This document shows positions 35,201-43,695 of a stretch of DNA of 64,000 nt, piece by piece. The translations under genes were made by a program, and so were the position numbers. Location: positions 1-64,000 of the forward strand of contig CAVTLG010000010.1 of the NCBI GenBank assembly GCA_963735495.1. Reading direction: 5' to 3'. The notes beneath the pieces are model-generated. The model made no database searches. It worked only from the letters and a program-made list of their open reading frames with translations, and was not told where the DNA came from. Every line of letters begins with the position of its first letter. The first letter of the stretch is position 1. The stretch is from CAVTLG01 sp963735495 (GTDB lineage: Bacteria; Chloroflexota; Ktedonobacteria; Ktedonobacterales; Ktedonobacteraceae).

Positions 35201-38200
35201 CAACAGGACTATACCTACGACGACGTGAGCACCAGCACTGGCTTCATCTATGGCAGCACCTATCACAACCTGCTGCAAGAAGTCACTTCGTCCTCCAACG
35301 CTCCTACCGTCACCAACAAATGGACCTACGAGGTCGATGATCAACAGGTCAACGGCATCCAATACTACAACGTCGACAAAGTCATCCATAGCGAAGTCGA
35401 CGACGCCTCCGGCCACGTCTGGCAGTGCGAAAATACCACCTACGACGAAGGAGAACCCTCTGGCGTCCCTCATCCCGCCGCTGGCCTCGTGACCACCACG
35501 ACCGATTACAGCGATTGTAGCAATCAATCCGCCACGCTGTTGAAGAGCTATACCGGCTACGATCAGTACGGCAATCCGGTGGCCAGCGTGGATAGCTTCG
35601 GCTCCGCTAACAGCAGCCTCTATAGTTCTTCCGGCTGTACGCTCAGCACCGCGCCCGTCACGCTGGTCACGACCTGGACAGCAGGACGCTATAGCAACTG
35701 TGAAACCTACGATAGCTACGGAGCACAGGCGGCTTCCGAGCAAAATGTCGCCGGTCAAACCAGTTCCTCGACCTATGATGAGACACAAGGGGCACTGCCC
35801 AGCAGCAGCCAGGATGTCAACCAGCAAACCACCAGCCTGAACTATAGCTATCCCGCTAGCAACACGGCGGTCGTGCAGGAAAGCGATCCCGGGGAGAGCA
35901 ATGGCTACACCAGCCAATCGACGGAGAAATCGACCTGTACGAGCAGCAGCACGCTACCCTGCTACGAGATTGATACCAACTCCTCGCTCTATCCCAACGC
36001 CGTCACCCAGACCTTCTATGACAGTCAGGGACGAGCGGTGGAGACGCGCGAACCCCTGGACGCCAGCGATGACCTGATCAGCTATACGCTCTACGATGAA
36101 GTCGGCATGAAGTATTTCAAGAGCGTGCCGTTCCGCTATCCGCACAGCGTGAGCGGCTGGGTCGATCCGGCCACCGTGACTATCGACGATAATGGACAGA
36201 GCATTCCCGCCTTCACGATGTATCGCTATGACCCACTGGGCAGGGTGATCTCCACCGAAGATCCTACCTACTTCGATGGCAGCGAGGCCGGCGTCACCTG
36301 TGACTACGAGAGTGGCACGTGGTCCAGTTGCACTGAGTACAACTACTATCAGCCAGACGGTAGCAGCACAGAATATGCCATGGTGGAGAGCATCGATGCC
36401 GACAACCAGGCCACCATGACCTTCACCGACGCGCTGGGCCGGACGCGCTACGAGGAATGGTTCAGCGACCGTGGAAGCGTCGATAGTTTTCCCTCGAACA
36501 GCGATCTGAGCAAACTGAAAGAGACACAATACAACGCGCTGAGTGATCCCACCGCCGTGATTGTGACCGATGAGGCACCGCAGGCGGGACAAAGTATCAG
36601 CAGCGTGACGGCCACCGCAACCTACAACGATCTGGGTCAGGAGACCAGTGTCACTGATCCCGACACGGGCACCCAGACCTACACCTACGATGCCGATGGA
36701 CGGCAGATCGAGACGGTCTCGGGCACCCGCACGATGGGGACCAGCTATGATCTGCTAGGACGCGTCGGCTGCGTGCAGGATGCCGCTCCCACCACCAACG
36801 GATCAGGAGCGTGCAGCAGTGGCAGCCATCCCCTCGAACAGAACACCTATGACAGCAGCACGCTGGGCACTGCTGGGAGCAGCGATTTCCCCATCGGCGA
36901 ACTGACGCAGTCGATAGCCACCACCTACTACCCGGATGGCAGCGACGCGACCGTCACTGAGCAGTATCAGCACGACCAGCGCGGTCAGACGACTGCCGAG
37001 ACCTTACAGGTGGGCCTACCCAACAGTTGGAATGTCACCAACACGCTACCCACCTACGAGGAGACGCAGACCTACAACGACGATGGGCAGCCCGCCATGA
37101 CGCAAACCACCGTCGGCGGACAAACCGGCTACACCTTCAGCCAGGCCTATGACAGCACCACGGGCACGCTCGTCGGATTGAGCAATGATGCCAACGGGGC
37201 CCCGACGCTGGCCTCCCAGAGCTACAATCAGAATGGGCAGGTCAGCGCTATCAGCTTTCTGTCCAGCAGTGGGACTGCGCTGGCCGACGATCAGTTCACC
37301 TACGATGATGATCTGCGTCCCGTCAGCGACACGGCGAGCGGGCAGAGTGGCAGCGGCACCACGGGCACCATCTTCAGCGATGCGCGCACCTATGATGCCA
37401 TCGGCAACGTGACCAGTGTCACCACCACGCAGGCAGCGGTGCCCGGACAGAGTAATTCGGGTGGCAGCGAGACCGAGAACTTCTGCTACGACGCGCAGAA
37501 TCGGCTGGTGTGGGCGGGCAACGAGGGCAGCGAACCCGCCGCTGGCACGGGCACCTGTGGCAGTGCGACGCTCGCTAATAGCCTGCAAGGTGCGGGCTAC
37601 AGCAACACGTATGCCTACACCAACCTGGGACAACTCTGGCAGGCTCCCCTCAATGGCAGTGGATCGGCCCAACAGTATCTCTACTGCGATAGCACGCATC
37701 CTCACCAACTGACGGGCGTCTATCCAGCCGGGACCACCTGCGCCACCGTGGGTGACGTGACCGCCAGCTACAGTACCGGCTACGATAGCTGGGGCAACGC
37801 CATCTCGCGCACCTATGCGAGCAAGACGGCCACGCTGTCCTATGATGACCTGGATCAGTTGGTGCAATATGCCACCAGCGATACCAGTCAGCAATGGTAC
37901 GCCTACGATGCCTCTGGCGAGCGGGTCGTGCAACGCAGTACGCTCGCCAACGGGACGCCGCTGACGATCTACGCCTTTGGTCTGGAAGAGCACTATTACG
38001 ATGCAGCCGGTCAAAATACAGATAATATCTCTTATTACACGCTGGATGGACACCTGATTGGCAGCCTGGAGGGCACGCAGACCAGCTTCTTCGCGACGGA
38101 CGCGCTGGGCAGTGTGATGGCGCGCATCAGCAACACCGCCGGAGCCGCAGCGATACTGGGCAACACCGTCTACACGCCCTATGGCACGCAGAGCTACTTA

Positions 38201-39616
38201 TCCGGCTCGCTGTCCACCAATCGCGGCTTTACGGGTCAGTATCAGGATGACACCGGGTTGGATTACTATGGAGCGCGTTACTATGATCCCGTAATCGGGC
38301 GCTTCCTCTCCGCCGACGATATCCAGGGCAATGGACAAGGTGCTGACCCTTATGCCTACGTCCAGGGCAACCCGGAGACCTTCACCGATCCCACAGGGGA
38401 GAGTGGTTGCAACCCTGATACCTGCAGTCTGCGCTATTTATACCAACCGGTACGACCGTCGCCGCCTCGGCCACGCGTTGTTCTGCCGTTCTGGCTCTGG
38501 AGCTGGACCTCTTTCTTCGCGCGGATACTTCAGGCCACCGTCAATGTCACCAGGCACACGAATACGACAACCGTGCACCGCGTCGCCAGTGCGGTCGTTG
38601 CTGCGAACGTCGCCAAAGCGACCCACACCGGCACGGCGACGGGAACGATTCATCGCAAGATGTCAAGCAATCCTGCCAATGACGAACAGAGCAGTTGCCA
38701 ATCACCAGGAGGTGGGCAGGCAATTTGTAGTAACATCAACGGACTTTACGCTGGCTATACACCATGGGGGATCTTGGCAATACCTGGGAATGTTTGTCTG
38801 ACCTGCATCGATACGGGTGGAGGCGAATCGAAAGGAGAAGAAGAGTCCAACGACCCAGGATATAATGACGGATGCAGTTTCACCCCACAAACGGTTGTTG
38901 CAACCGACAAAGGCAAGCAAACCATTGGCACCGCCTATCCGGGTGAGCAGGTCTGGGCTTACAATCCGAAGACGAAGAAGATGGAGCTGCAGCCTATCGT
39001 GCATGTCTGGGTGCACGCCGATGCCGACCTGGTCGATTTGACCATCACCACCACGCATCCTGCTCAACACGATAAGTCTGCCACGACAACGAATGAAGTG
39101 GTCCATACCAACAAGAAACATCCGTTCCTGACGGTGGAGAAGGGTTTCTTGCCCGTGGGACAGATCACGCTGGGCATGCACGTGGTGGAAGCGGATGGAG
39201 CGGTTGGGGTGATTACCCGCTGGCAGGTGGTGCCTGGAACCGTGGTAATGTACAATTTAGAAGTTGCGCAGGATCACACCTTTACTGTGGGTGCTGGACA
39301 GTGGGTGGTACATAATTGCGAAGTGGGAGGACGAGAAGATAATCCATTGGCTGGTGCCACTTATACGGATAAGGTTGACAATCAGAAAAATCTACGTCAA
39401 ATCAAACTCTCACCTAATGAGTTCCACGGTTTTCCTGATATTGTGGATAATTATGGGGCATTAGGAGAAACAAAAACAATTACTGGAGGCGATGGCATTA
39501 CCAGAACAAGACTTCAAATACACGGATGGTACGGTGGTAAGGAGGGGGTATTTGAATACATAATTGAACGTGATGGTGCGACTGTTAACCACAGGGTCTT
39601 TTTACCGTATAGGTAA
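32264..39616 (+). CDS. Secreted RHS-repeat polymorphic toxin with HINT domain and C-terminal toxin
   Basis: About 2450 aa from ATG 32,264 (GGAG 8 nt upstream). A Sec signal peptide (hydrophobic core ~26-41, AHA-A cleavage near 53) leads a Thr/Ala-rich linker, a ZU5/SpvB-like N-terminal part (~165-330) and a long YD/RHS-repeat shell. The RHS core ends with the canonical YYDPVIGRFLSADDI and DPTGESG (~2005-2045). After a variable linker a HINT autoprocessing domain starts at C2204 (CSFTPQTVVAT) and ends with VVHNC at ~2352. The last ~98 residues (FHGFPDIVDNYGALGETKTI, then NHRVF) are the toxin candidate and more AT-rich than the RHS shell. RHS shells encapsulate C-terminal toxins and release them by proteolysis. 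The next gene encodes an Imm40-like protein. Confidence 0.93.
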   Translation: MSLRPDERVPIHPFPSSHARPRIHLLKYVTLLFFLLLLLSNVLNNWPTTVAHAAATTTTASRSKVTLTQAVQQTTTDLRFTTGPFIRPTSIPAVPTSTAQTSSAAVTTTTTTKKALPSAAPATMKAASFALDRSFLVGTATAPATKAATQAKRAATALSLTPAAISAGSAPLTFTGSDGRLQVQVPRGSLDLTHATIDGGTAPVGALSLQISQLHGYSSAERVLLGTYVLQVVDSQSHVVHGIILRRPATIRYHYTRADLLAFGLDPAYLLLSQPDGLAAARAAKQSTSPYTTAMTNTAATQTVSAQVTVLAGALDVSGEPELQTPAKPDLASVEGNSGQLSYSYPLDVAPGADGFEPSLNLSYSSESTNERYSRRAPADDVGDGWDLSLGSISMETYPSTSTSAGTWYFLSGVAIGGGVSDRLVQSAVGADGRIYFDTEHITALRIMYASGCFHIWDRSGYYYELGCTSDSKQYTTDSSGTVSYYRYDLDEVLAPYNSTSQVKAMLISYLQDKTTSGSYTTVRDAVIKQITYGYATTVVDPTLTLVDGTVDFHYHAPSVPSGASSFVTAYGNNYNCNSTPPATTTLRCDDPVTYNSVSSPDVMSTFSLDSVTSYVGDDSSSSHKDTSYAFTYQDIPYTTSYYDPYTSVQQAGSGDHLLRQVTPTIYQNGTAHVRKPILFLYSTNLQDTYTDASQKVEDGSEQYGGQTFWHYLTQYDDLTTGVGENITYGTAYANTNGTPYITDSSDNVTDDRHDPLFCTNHASLCVGSYATPAAYAWSVQVVTQIQNRGADSTDSTIATPTTTYNYWLASVSSNAGKVSCNPITASGTPTTPKQTDCVGDNWVPGYNGTTDQQGADWADYYHAEFRGFNGVFITSPEGNLTTDYYFSTEGWNTPESDGGNYNRGELYEEDVYWGNQASSGSLLQQTKNYYSGVSGPFSTINSCNGDLNPTYNPCILEVLRSKTIEPESMGDVTDAPWVQQDYTYDDVSTSTGFIYGSTYHNLLQEVTSSSNAPTVTNKWTYEVDDQQVNGIQYYNVDKVIHSEVDDASGHVWQCENTTYDEGEPSGVPHPAAGLVTTTTDYSDCSNQSATLLKSYTGYDQYGNPVASVDSFGSANSSLYSSSGCTLSTAPVTLVTTWTAGRYSNCETYDSYGAQAASEQNVAGQTSSSTYDETQGALPSSSQDVNQQTTSLNYSYPASNTAVVQESDPGESNGYTSQSTEKSTCTSSSTLPCYEIDTNSSLYPNAVTQTFYDSQGRAVETREPLDASDDLISYTLYDEVGMKYFKSVPFRYPHSVSGWVDPATVTIDDNGQSIPAFTMYRYDPLGRVISTEDPTYFDGSEAGVTCDYESGTWSSCTEYNYYQPDGSSTEYAMVESIDADNQATMTFTDALGRTRYEEWFSDRGSVDSFPSNSDLSKLKETQYNALSDPTAVIVTDEAPQAGQSISSVTATATYNDLGQETSVTDPDTGTQTYTYDADGRQIETVSGTRTMGTSYDLLGRVGCVQDAAPTTNGSGACSSGSHPLEQNTYDSSTLGTAGSSDFPIGELTQSIATTYYPDGSDATVTEQYQHDQRGQTTAETLQVGLPNSWNVTNTLPTYEETQTYNDDGQPAMTQTTVGGQTGYTFSQAYDSTTGTLVGLSNDANGAPTLASQSYNQNGQVSAISFLSSSGTALADDQFTYDDDLRPVSDTASGQSGSGTTGTIFSDARTYDAIGNVTSVTTTQAAVPGQSNSGGSETENFCYDAQNRLVWAGNEGSEPAAGTGTCGSATLANSLQGAGYSNTYAYTNLGQLWQAPLNGSGSAQQYLYCDSTHPHQLTGVYPAGTTCATVGDVTASYSTGYDSWGNAISRTYASKTATLSYDDLDQLVQYATSDTSQQWYAYDASGERVVQRSTLANGTPLTIYAFGLEEHYYDAAGQNTDNISYYTLDGHLIGSLEGTQTSFFATDALGSVMARISNTAGAAAILGNTVYTPYGTQSYLSGSLSTNRGFTGQYQDDTGLDYYGARYYDPVIGRFLSADDIQGNGQGADPYAYVQGNPETFTDPTGESGCNPDTCSLRYLYQPVRPSPPRPRVVLPFWLWSWTSFFARILQATVNVTRHTNTTTVHRVASAVVAANVAKATHTGTATGTIHRKMSSNPANDEQSSCQSPGGGQAICSNINGLYAGYTPWGILAIPGNVCLTCIDTGGGESKGEEESNDPGYNDGCSFTPQTVVATDKGKQTIGTAYPGEQVWAYNPKTKKMELQPIVHVWVHADADLVDLTITTTHPAQHDKSATTTNEVVHTNKKHPFLTVEKGFLPVGQITLGMHVVEADGAVGVITRWQVVPGTVVMYNLEVAQDHTFTVGAGQWVVHNCEVGGREDNPLAGATYTDKVDNQKNLRQIKLSPNEFHGFPDIVDNYGALGETKTITGGDGITRTRLQIHGWYGGKEGVFEYIIERDGATVNHRVFLPYR

Positions 39617-39696
39617 TTAGGCAACTCATAAGGAGGGGTTAGTATTTTGATGGAATTCATATTGCTCTAGGAGCTACATACTGTAGTATAGGCAGT

Positions 39697-39737
39697 CTTT
39701 GCTATAGCTATATCTGTAGAACATAGCTATAGCAAAG
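39697..39737. terminator. Perfect 15-bp hairpin between toxin and immunity genes
   Basis: Arms 39,697-39,711 and 39,723-39,737 are exact complements around an 11-nt loop, followed by an A/T-rich stretch. It lies between the RHS stop and the immunity start and may separate or attenuate the two transcripts. Confidence 0.6.
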
Positions 39738-39776
39738 AAATATATAGAGATTATTTGAAATCGAGGAGGTGAAAGG

Positions 39777-40463
39777 GTGAAAAATGTTCTTCTTGCTACA
39801 TTTCCTAGTGAATTGCTTGACCAAATGGTTTCATTTGACATACAGGGCGAATTCTTCATAACTTGGAGGGAAGGAGTTATTGAGAAAGTTATTCATTGGG
39901 CAGAGCAAAACAAGGCAGCGATTTTTGGAGGATGTCTATTTGAAAGAGGAGAAGAAGGATTCTTTTTTACTGGGCTTGAATGGAATGTGGAAAGGGATGG
40001 ACAAGATTGGAGTGAGTTTGTGCAAAAAAGTGCGAAGATCGCACGTTCGTATCTTCATAGAAACCCGCCTGGCAATCATCTATACTTTTATGCACTGAAT
40101 TTTATTACCCAGGAAGAGATCATCATTCGCAATATACTTCCTGAGAATATTCCTGACGACTTAATTCGCACTGCCTATTCTCTTCATGAAATAGGATGTG
40201 CTGAGGTTGCCTGGAAATATGAAGATGCTATACATGCCATACACTTTTTTGCCAATAATGGATATCGCATCTTGGGTGGAGATGTCTATGAAATACAGAA
40301 TGGAAAGGCAGTTCCTACAGCGGATAGCTGGTACTACCAATTGAAAAATCAAAACACCCATGAAGATATAATTAAGAGTAGAGATAAAGCTATTATATAC
40401 ATTGAGAATTACCACAAGAGAAACGGAGAAGCTTATTATTACACTCCTGTTATACAGCTATAG
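39777..40463 (+). CDS. Imm40-like immunity protein for the RHS toxin
   Basis: 228 aa from GTG 39,777, with the excellent GGAGGTGAAAGG site directly upstream. The C-terminal segment AEVAWKYEDAIHAIHFFANN, then GYRILGGDVYE and a final W-rich stretch with DSWYYQL match the Imm40 pattern (W-x-Y-x-D-A-x(2)-AI ... GGDVY). The N-terminal ~130 residues are a separate domain that I do not recognise. Position directly after the toxin tail and an AT-rich composition like the toxin tip, unlike the RHS shell, support its role as the cognate antidote. Binding to the toxin is inferred. Confidence 0.8.
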   Translation: MKNVLLATFPSELLDQMVSFDIQGEFFITWREGVIEKVIHWAEQNKAAIFGGCLFERGEEGFFFTGLEWNVERDGQDWSEFVQKSAKIARSYLHRNPPGNHLYFYALNFITQEEIIIRNILPENIPDDLIRTAYSLHEIGCAEVAWKYEDAIHAIHFFANNGYRILGGDVYEIQNGKAVPTADSWYYQLKNQNTHEDIIKSRDKAIIYIENYHKRNGEAYYYTPVIQL

Positions 40464-40514
40464 AATCATCTATAATTATTCAAGGAGAAATTCTGTGAGT
40501 TATGAGGATCAGTT

Positions 40515-40576
40515 ATGGATCTGTCCTTGACAACTGAAGATGTTGCATTGATCCGAGGGACCCTACGTGCATATAA
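40515..40576 (+). pseudogene. 5' part of a tyrosine-recombinase-like gene interrupted by IS3
   Basis: ATG 40,515 follows GAGG. The first 20 codons (MDLSLTTEDVALIRGTLRAY) plus two bases reach 40,576, where the IS3 left end begins. Joining these two bases to 41,891 restores the frame of the downstream ORF exactly (AAC then CATAGA...), so this is the missing start of the gene at 41,891-43,139. Confidence 0.7.
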
Positions 40577-40649
40577 TGGTCCCAGTTTCCTGGACAGGTC
40601 GGTAAGATAAAATAGCTGTATCGGGAACATACCAAAGAGAGGAAGAAAC

Positions 40650-40934
40650 ATGCCCGTACAGCGAAAACAGTATACAGTAGATTTTAAGACAAAAGTAGCA
40701 TTAGAAGCGATTCGAGTGATGAAAACGGCGAATGAGATTGCATCCGAATACGGAGTGCATCCAACACAAATTAGTGAATGGAAAAAGCTCGTGCTGGATA
40801 GGATACCAGAATTGTTTACTACCAGAGGAAATAAGAAAAACAAGAGCGAGGAGGCGTTGATCGCCAACCTCTATCAACAGATCGGTCAGCTCAAAGTGGA
40901 GCTGGACTACGTGAAAAAAAAATCTCAGCGATAG
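40650..40934 (+). CDS. IS3-family orfA (HTH protein)
   Basis: 94 aa: MPVQRKQYTVDFKTKVALEA, HTH ANEIASEYGVHPTQISEWKK, and a C-terminal leucine-zipper-like helix NLYQQIGQLKVELDYVKKK. It ends at a run of nine A residues (40,914-40,922), the usual frameshift region. The orfB frame is offset by +1 here, so ordinary -1 slippage would not join the two; one A may have been lost. Confidence 0.88.
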   Translation: MPVQRKQYTVDFKTKVALEAIRVMKTANEIASEYGVHPTQISEWKKLVLDRIPELFTTRGNKKNKSEEALIANLYQQIGQLKVELDYVKKKSQR

Positions 40935-41757
40935 TCCTGAGGTCAAACGAGGGTGGATTGAGCCAGATCATCGGCAGCTGAGTATCTCTCGGCAATGTGA
41001 GCTGCTCAACCTGCCTCGATCCAGCTAGTATTATCAGCCAGTCGGAGTGAGCGAGGAAGATCTTTTGTTGATGAGGTTACTTGACGAGCAATACACACAG
41101 ACCCCGTTTTATGGCACGCGGAAAATGACGGCCTGGCTTCACACCGAAGGCTATCCAGTCAACCGCAAGCGTGTCACCCGGTTGCTGCGCTTGATGGGCT
41201 TGGAGGCCATCTATCCAAAACCGCATGTGAGCGATCCTGGAGCGGTGTCGCAGAAATATCCTTACCTGCTCAGGAATGTGACCATTGACCGCTTGAATTA
41301 CGTGTGGAGTACGGATATTACCTCTATTCGTCTTGCAAAGGGATTTGTCTATCTCGTGGCTATTCTGGACTGGTTCAGTCGATACGTGCTTGCATGGGAG
41401 CTGTCTATTACCCTTGATACCCATTTTTGTTTAGAAGCGTTAGAGAAGGCTTTTCAAGTGGCAACACCAGATATTTTCAATACGGACCAGGGAGTGCAAT
41501 TTACCAGCAATGAGTATATTCAGCGGCTCAAAGAGGCAAAGGTACGTATTAGCTGGGATGGAAGAGGGAGAGCACTGGATAATATCTTTGTCGAAAGGCT
41601 CTGGCGTTCCGTGAAATATGAGGAGGTTTTCATCAAAGACTATCGTACGGTGACCGATGCTCGAAAAGGGCTGCAAGAGTACTTTCAGTTCTACAATCAC
41701 AAGCGTATCCATCAAGCTCTTGATTATCAGACACCAGCTCAGGTGTACCTGCGCTAA
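40917..41757 (+). pseudogene. IS3-family orfB transposase with an in-frame TAG
   Basis: The frame opens with NLSDSPEVKRGWIEPDHRQL and then CELLNLPRSS, has TAG at 41,026-41,028 where YYQPV is expected (SSYYYQPV in relatives), and continues to a full rve/DDE core: D in VWSTDITSIRLAKGFVYL, D in FNTDQGVQFTS and E in IFVERLWRSVKYEE. The catalytic residues are intact but the upstream HTH_21-like part is separated by the stop. A GTG at 41,047 could start a shorter protein. Confidence 0.85.
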
Positions 41758-41763
41758 GAAGAC

Positions 41764-41809
41764 GCTGCATCATCAGCAAACACGTGCGCTTGTTTGCTGA
41801 TGATGCAGC
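41764..41809 (+). terminator. Perfect 19-bp hairpin after IS3 orfB
   Basis: Arms 41,764-41,782 and 41,791-41,809 are exact complements with an 8-nt loop; GGGAAAAAAG follows. It lies 6 nt after the orfB stop, inside the element. Confidence 0.6.
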
Positions 41810-41890
41810 GGGAAAAAAGAATCGGCCTTTCCTGATATTGCTGAGTTTTCTCTTAACTTTGACCTTTTTCTGTATTGACTTTTGGGACCA

Positions 41891-43139
41891 CCATAGATTT
41901 TTCAAGAGATTAGGTGTTTTCCTTCAGGAACATGAGATTTCTCTTGCGTCACAAGCGCGTATGCTCTCAAAGGCAGCCATCTTTTTCCAGGAGGCCGAGA
42001 AAACCCTTAGAAGGCCAGAAGAAATGAGCAAGGAATGGCTAGAAACACACATCAGATTGGTCGTGGCAGGTAAACATGCCGCTCCCACCTTTTTTAGAGC
42101 CTACCTTGCCAAGGAGCAGCTCCTCTTGCCTCAGGAGGATGAGAAGATCATCGAGACGATGCGGGCCAAAATCGAAGCGCTTCCCCAAGAATATCGACGA
42201 TTGGTGGAAGTGTATTTCAACGAGCAAATGAGTAGAAGGAAGAGGCAAATCGAGCAGAATGCCAAGAAGCCTTTGTCACTTCGTACACTGGAAAATGACC
42301 TTGGGCTTCTCACCAGGATCATTCGCTGGTTGAGAGAATATCTGCCGGAACTCACTGGATGGAATATGGTCCAGGAAGACCACGTTCTTACCTACCTCTT
42401 AACATTGCCCGTCCGTGAGAGAGAGGTGGTTCGTAAACGCCTGTATGCCTTCTTTTGTCTGGCAAGAAAAAGAAAGCTTGTGGCTCATGTACCAGTTGCG
42501 AATTACCCCACCAGGGAACTTCCCCTGGCGCTTGAGCCGTTGAATCGAGAGGAGCAAAAAGCGCTTGCTTGCCTGATCCGAGAGAGTATCTCTACCTATC
42601 CGTGGGAAGCATTTGTGACAGCGCTGTGCTTCTATCATGGTCTTTCCTCGTGGCAAGTGCTCCATATCAAAATGAGTGACGTTGATATCGAGCAAAAGAT
42701 GATCCATGTACCGGAAAGGCCCCCGGTGTATCTACTAGCGGAAGATGTACTCTTACTGGAACAGTTCTTGCGGAAACGCAAAGAGCTGCCGTATGCCAGA
42801 CAAAGAAGTTATCTCGTAATCAGCAACTACCGCACGTTGAATGAGAAACCTTTGGACAAGTCAGTTTTCGGACGGAAGGTGCGGGGCTTCACGAAATGTA
42901 CCCCGCAACGTCTCAGAATGACTTGTTTCGCAGCTCTCGCTGAACAATATGGCCCCCAATATCTTGTTGAAGCATGTGGTCTTTCCTTAACCCACGCTGG
43001 GCGTTACGCCAAGATAGAGGAATATCTCCTTGAGGAAGAGGTCAAACAACAGCGAGAAGCTTTCCAGGAAATGTCCCACCAACTCGAACAGAGTGAAAAA
43101 CCACACAAAGACCGCTCTCGCCGCAAGAAGGAGCAGTAA
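41891..43139 (+). pseudogene. Main part of the interrupted tyrosine-recombinase-like gene
   Basis: About 415 codons after the IS3 right end, beginning HRFFKRLGVFLQEHEISLAS. A helical core-binding region is followed by a degenerate catalytic domain: box I lacks Arg (HGLSSWQVLHIKMSDVD), and the C-terminal part reads GLSLTHAGRYAKIEEYLL with H and R-Y. This resembles site-specific integrases that have lost part of the active site. The open frame starts inside the IS (41,784), but the native N-terminus is at 40,515. A small gene follows 3 nt after the stop. Confidence 0.7.
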
Positions 43140-43142
43140 AGT

Positions 43143-43421
43143 ATGGCCATACCACGTCAGGAACCCAATTCCTACGAACTGCTTCCTACTGGTCTGGTTA
43201 TTATCGCGCGTGATGTCACCGGACAGGTGATTACCCGCCTCTCCTGTACGCGTTCCCGTGAAGTGATCAGCGCGATGAAATCAGCATGCAGCGTCCTGCG
43301 GCTCAAGGTCGGTGCTGTGCGTGTAGAAGTACATCAGTATGAGTCTCCGACCTCGAACTATGCAGGCCAACCACTGGCCGTCGTGAGCTTGGACGATCTG
43401 GCGGTAGAGCAGACGAGCTAA
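43143..43421 (+). CDS. Small conserved protein coupled to the recombinase
   Basis: 92 aa; ATG 43,143 lies 3 nt after the recombinase stop, implying translational coupling. The sequence (SYELLPTGLVIIARDVTGQV, LKVGAVRVEVHQYESP) has alternating hydrophobic residues and looks like a small alpha/beta protein. No known motif. Such a small partner may be a directionality or accessory factor for the recombinase, which is inference from position only. Confidence 0.55.
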   Translation: MAIPRQEPNSYELLPTGLVIIARDVTGQVITRLSCTRSREVISAMKSACSVLRLKVGAVRVEVHQYESPTSNYAGQPLAVVSLDDLAVEQTS

Positions 43422-43462
43422 TGAGACATACCTGCCTTCGCGGGGTGGGATTGGGGACACAG

Positions 43463-43595
43463 CTCCGCACTTTGATCGACTGAGGTGGTGGAGGGGTTGG
43501 CAGGGAGGCAGTCGAGGCACAAGTGCGGAGATCGCGGGCGTGATCTGGTAGCCGGTGGGGTTGGTTTCTGGTGGCAGGGGAAGGGCTACCAGGTC
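43463..43595. repeat. Two tandem hairpins with G-rich loops
   Basis: Hairpin 1: CTCCGCACTT (43,463-43,472) with AAGTGCGGAG (43,521-43,530), and inside it TCGACTG (43,476-43,482) with CAGTCGA (43,509-43,515), loop of GG runs. Hairpin 2: 43,542-43,553 with 43,584-43,595 (11 of 12 pairs), loop again G-rich. Both loops contain GGGGTTGG. The unit lies between the recombinase operon and a radC fragment. Confidence 0.6.
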
Positions 43596-43667
43596 TAAGA
43601 CCGCGCTGGAAAGGAGTAGGCTCACACGGGAGACTGATAATTTCCAAATGTAGAAAGTTAAGCGACA

Positions 43668-43695
43668 ACGAACATACACAACACGAACATACACA
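43668..43695 (+). repeat. 13-bp direct repeat at the radC junction
   Basis: ACGAACATACACA occurs at 43,668-43,680 and 43,683-43,695, directly before the codons where RadC similarity begins. Confidence 0.6.

Larger units (their letters stand above)
40577..41890 (+). mobile_element. IS3-family insertion sequence (1314 bp), inactive
   Basis: The ends TGGTCCCA... and ...TGGGACCA are matching terminal repeats. The element holds orfA (40,650-40,934) and a broken orfB. A 19-bp perfect hairpin lies near the right end (41,764-41,809). No 3-bp target duplication is visible (TAA and CCA). Confidence 0.8.

Noticed and set aside
33230..38053. Several long open frames on the minus strand inside the RHS gene
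   Set aside because: They mirror the biased codon use of the RHS repeats, show low-complexity Ala/Val/Gly protein and no family motif; the plus-strand RHS frame explains the DNA.
38873..39319. Reading the HINT segment as a true intein
   Set aside because: It has C at the start and HN-C at the end, but it follows an RHS core and precedes a toxin tip with an immunity gene; the pre-toxin HINT role is the simpler explanation.
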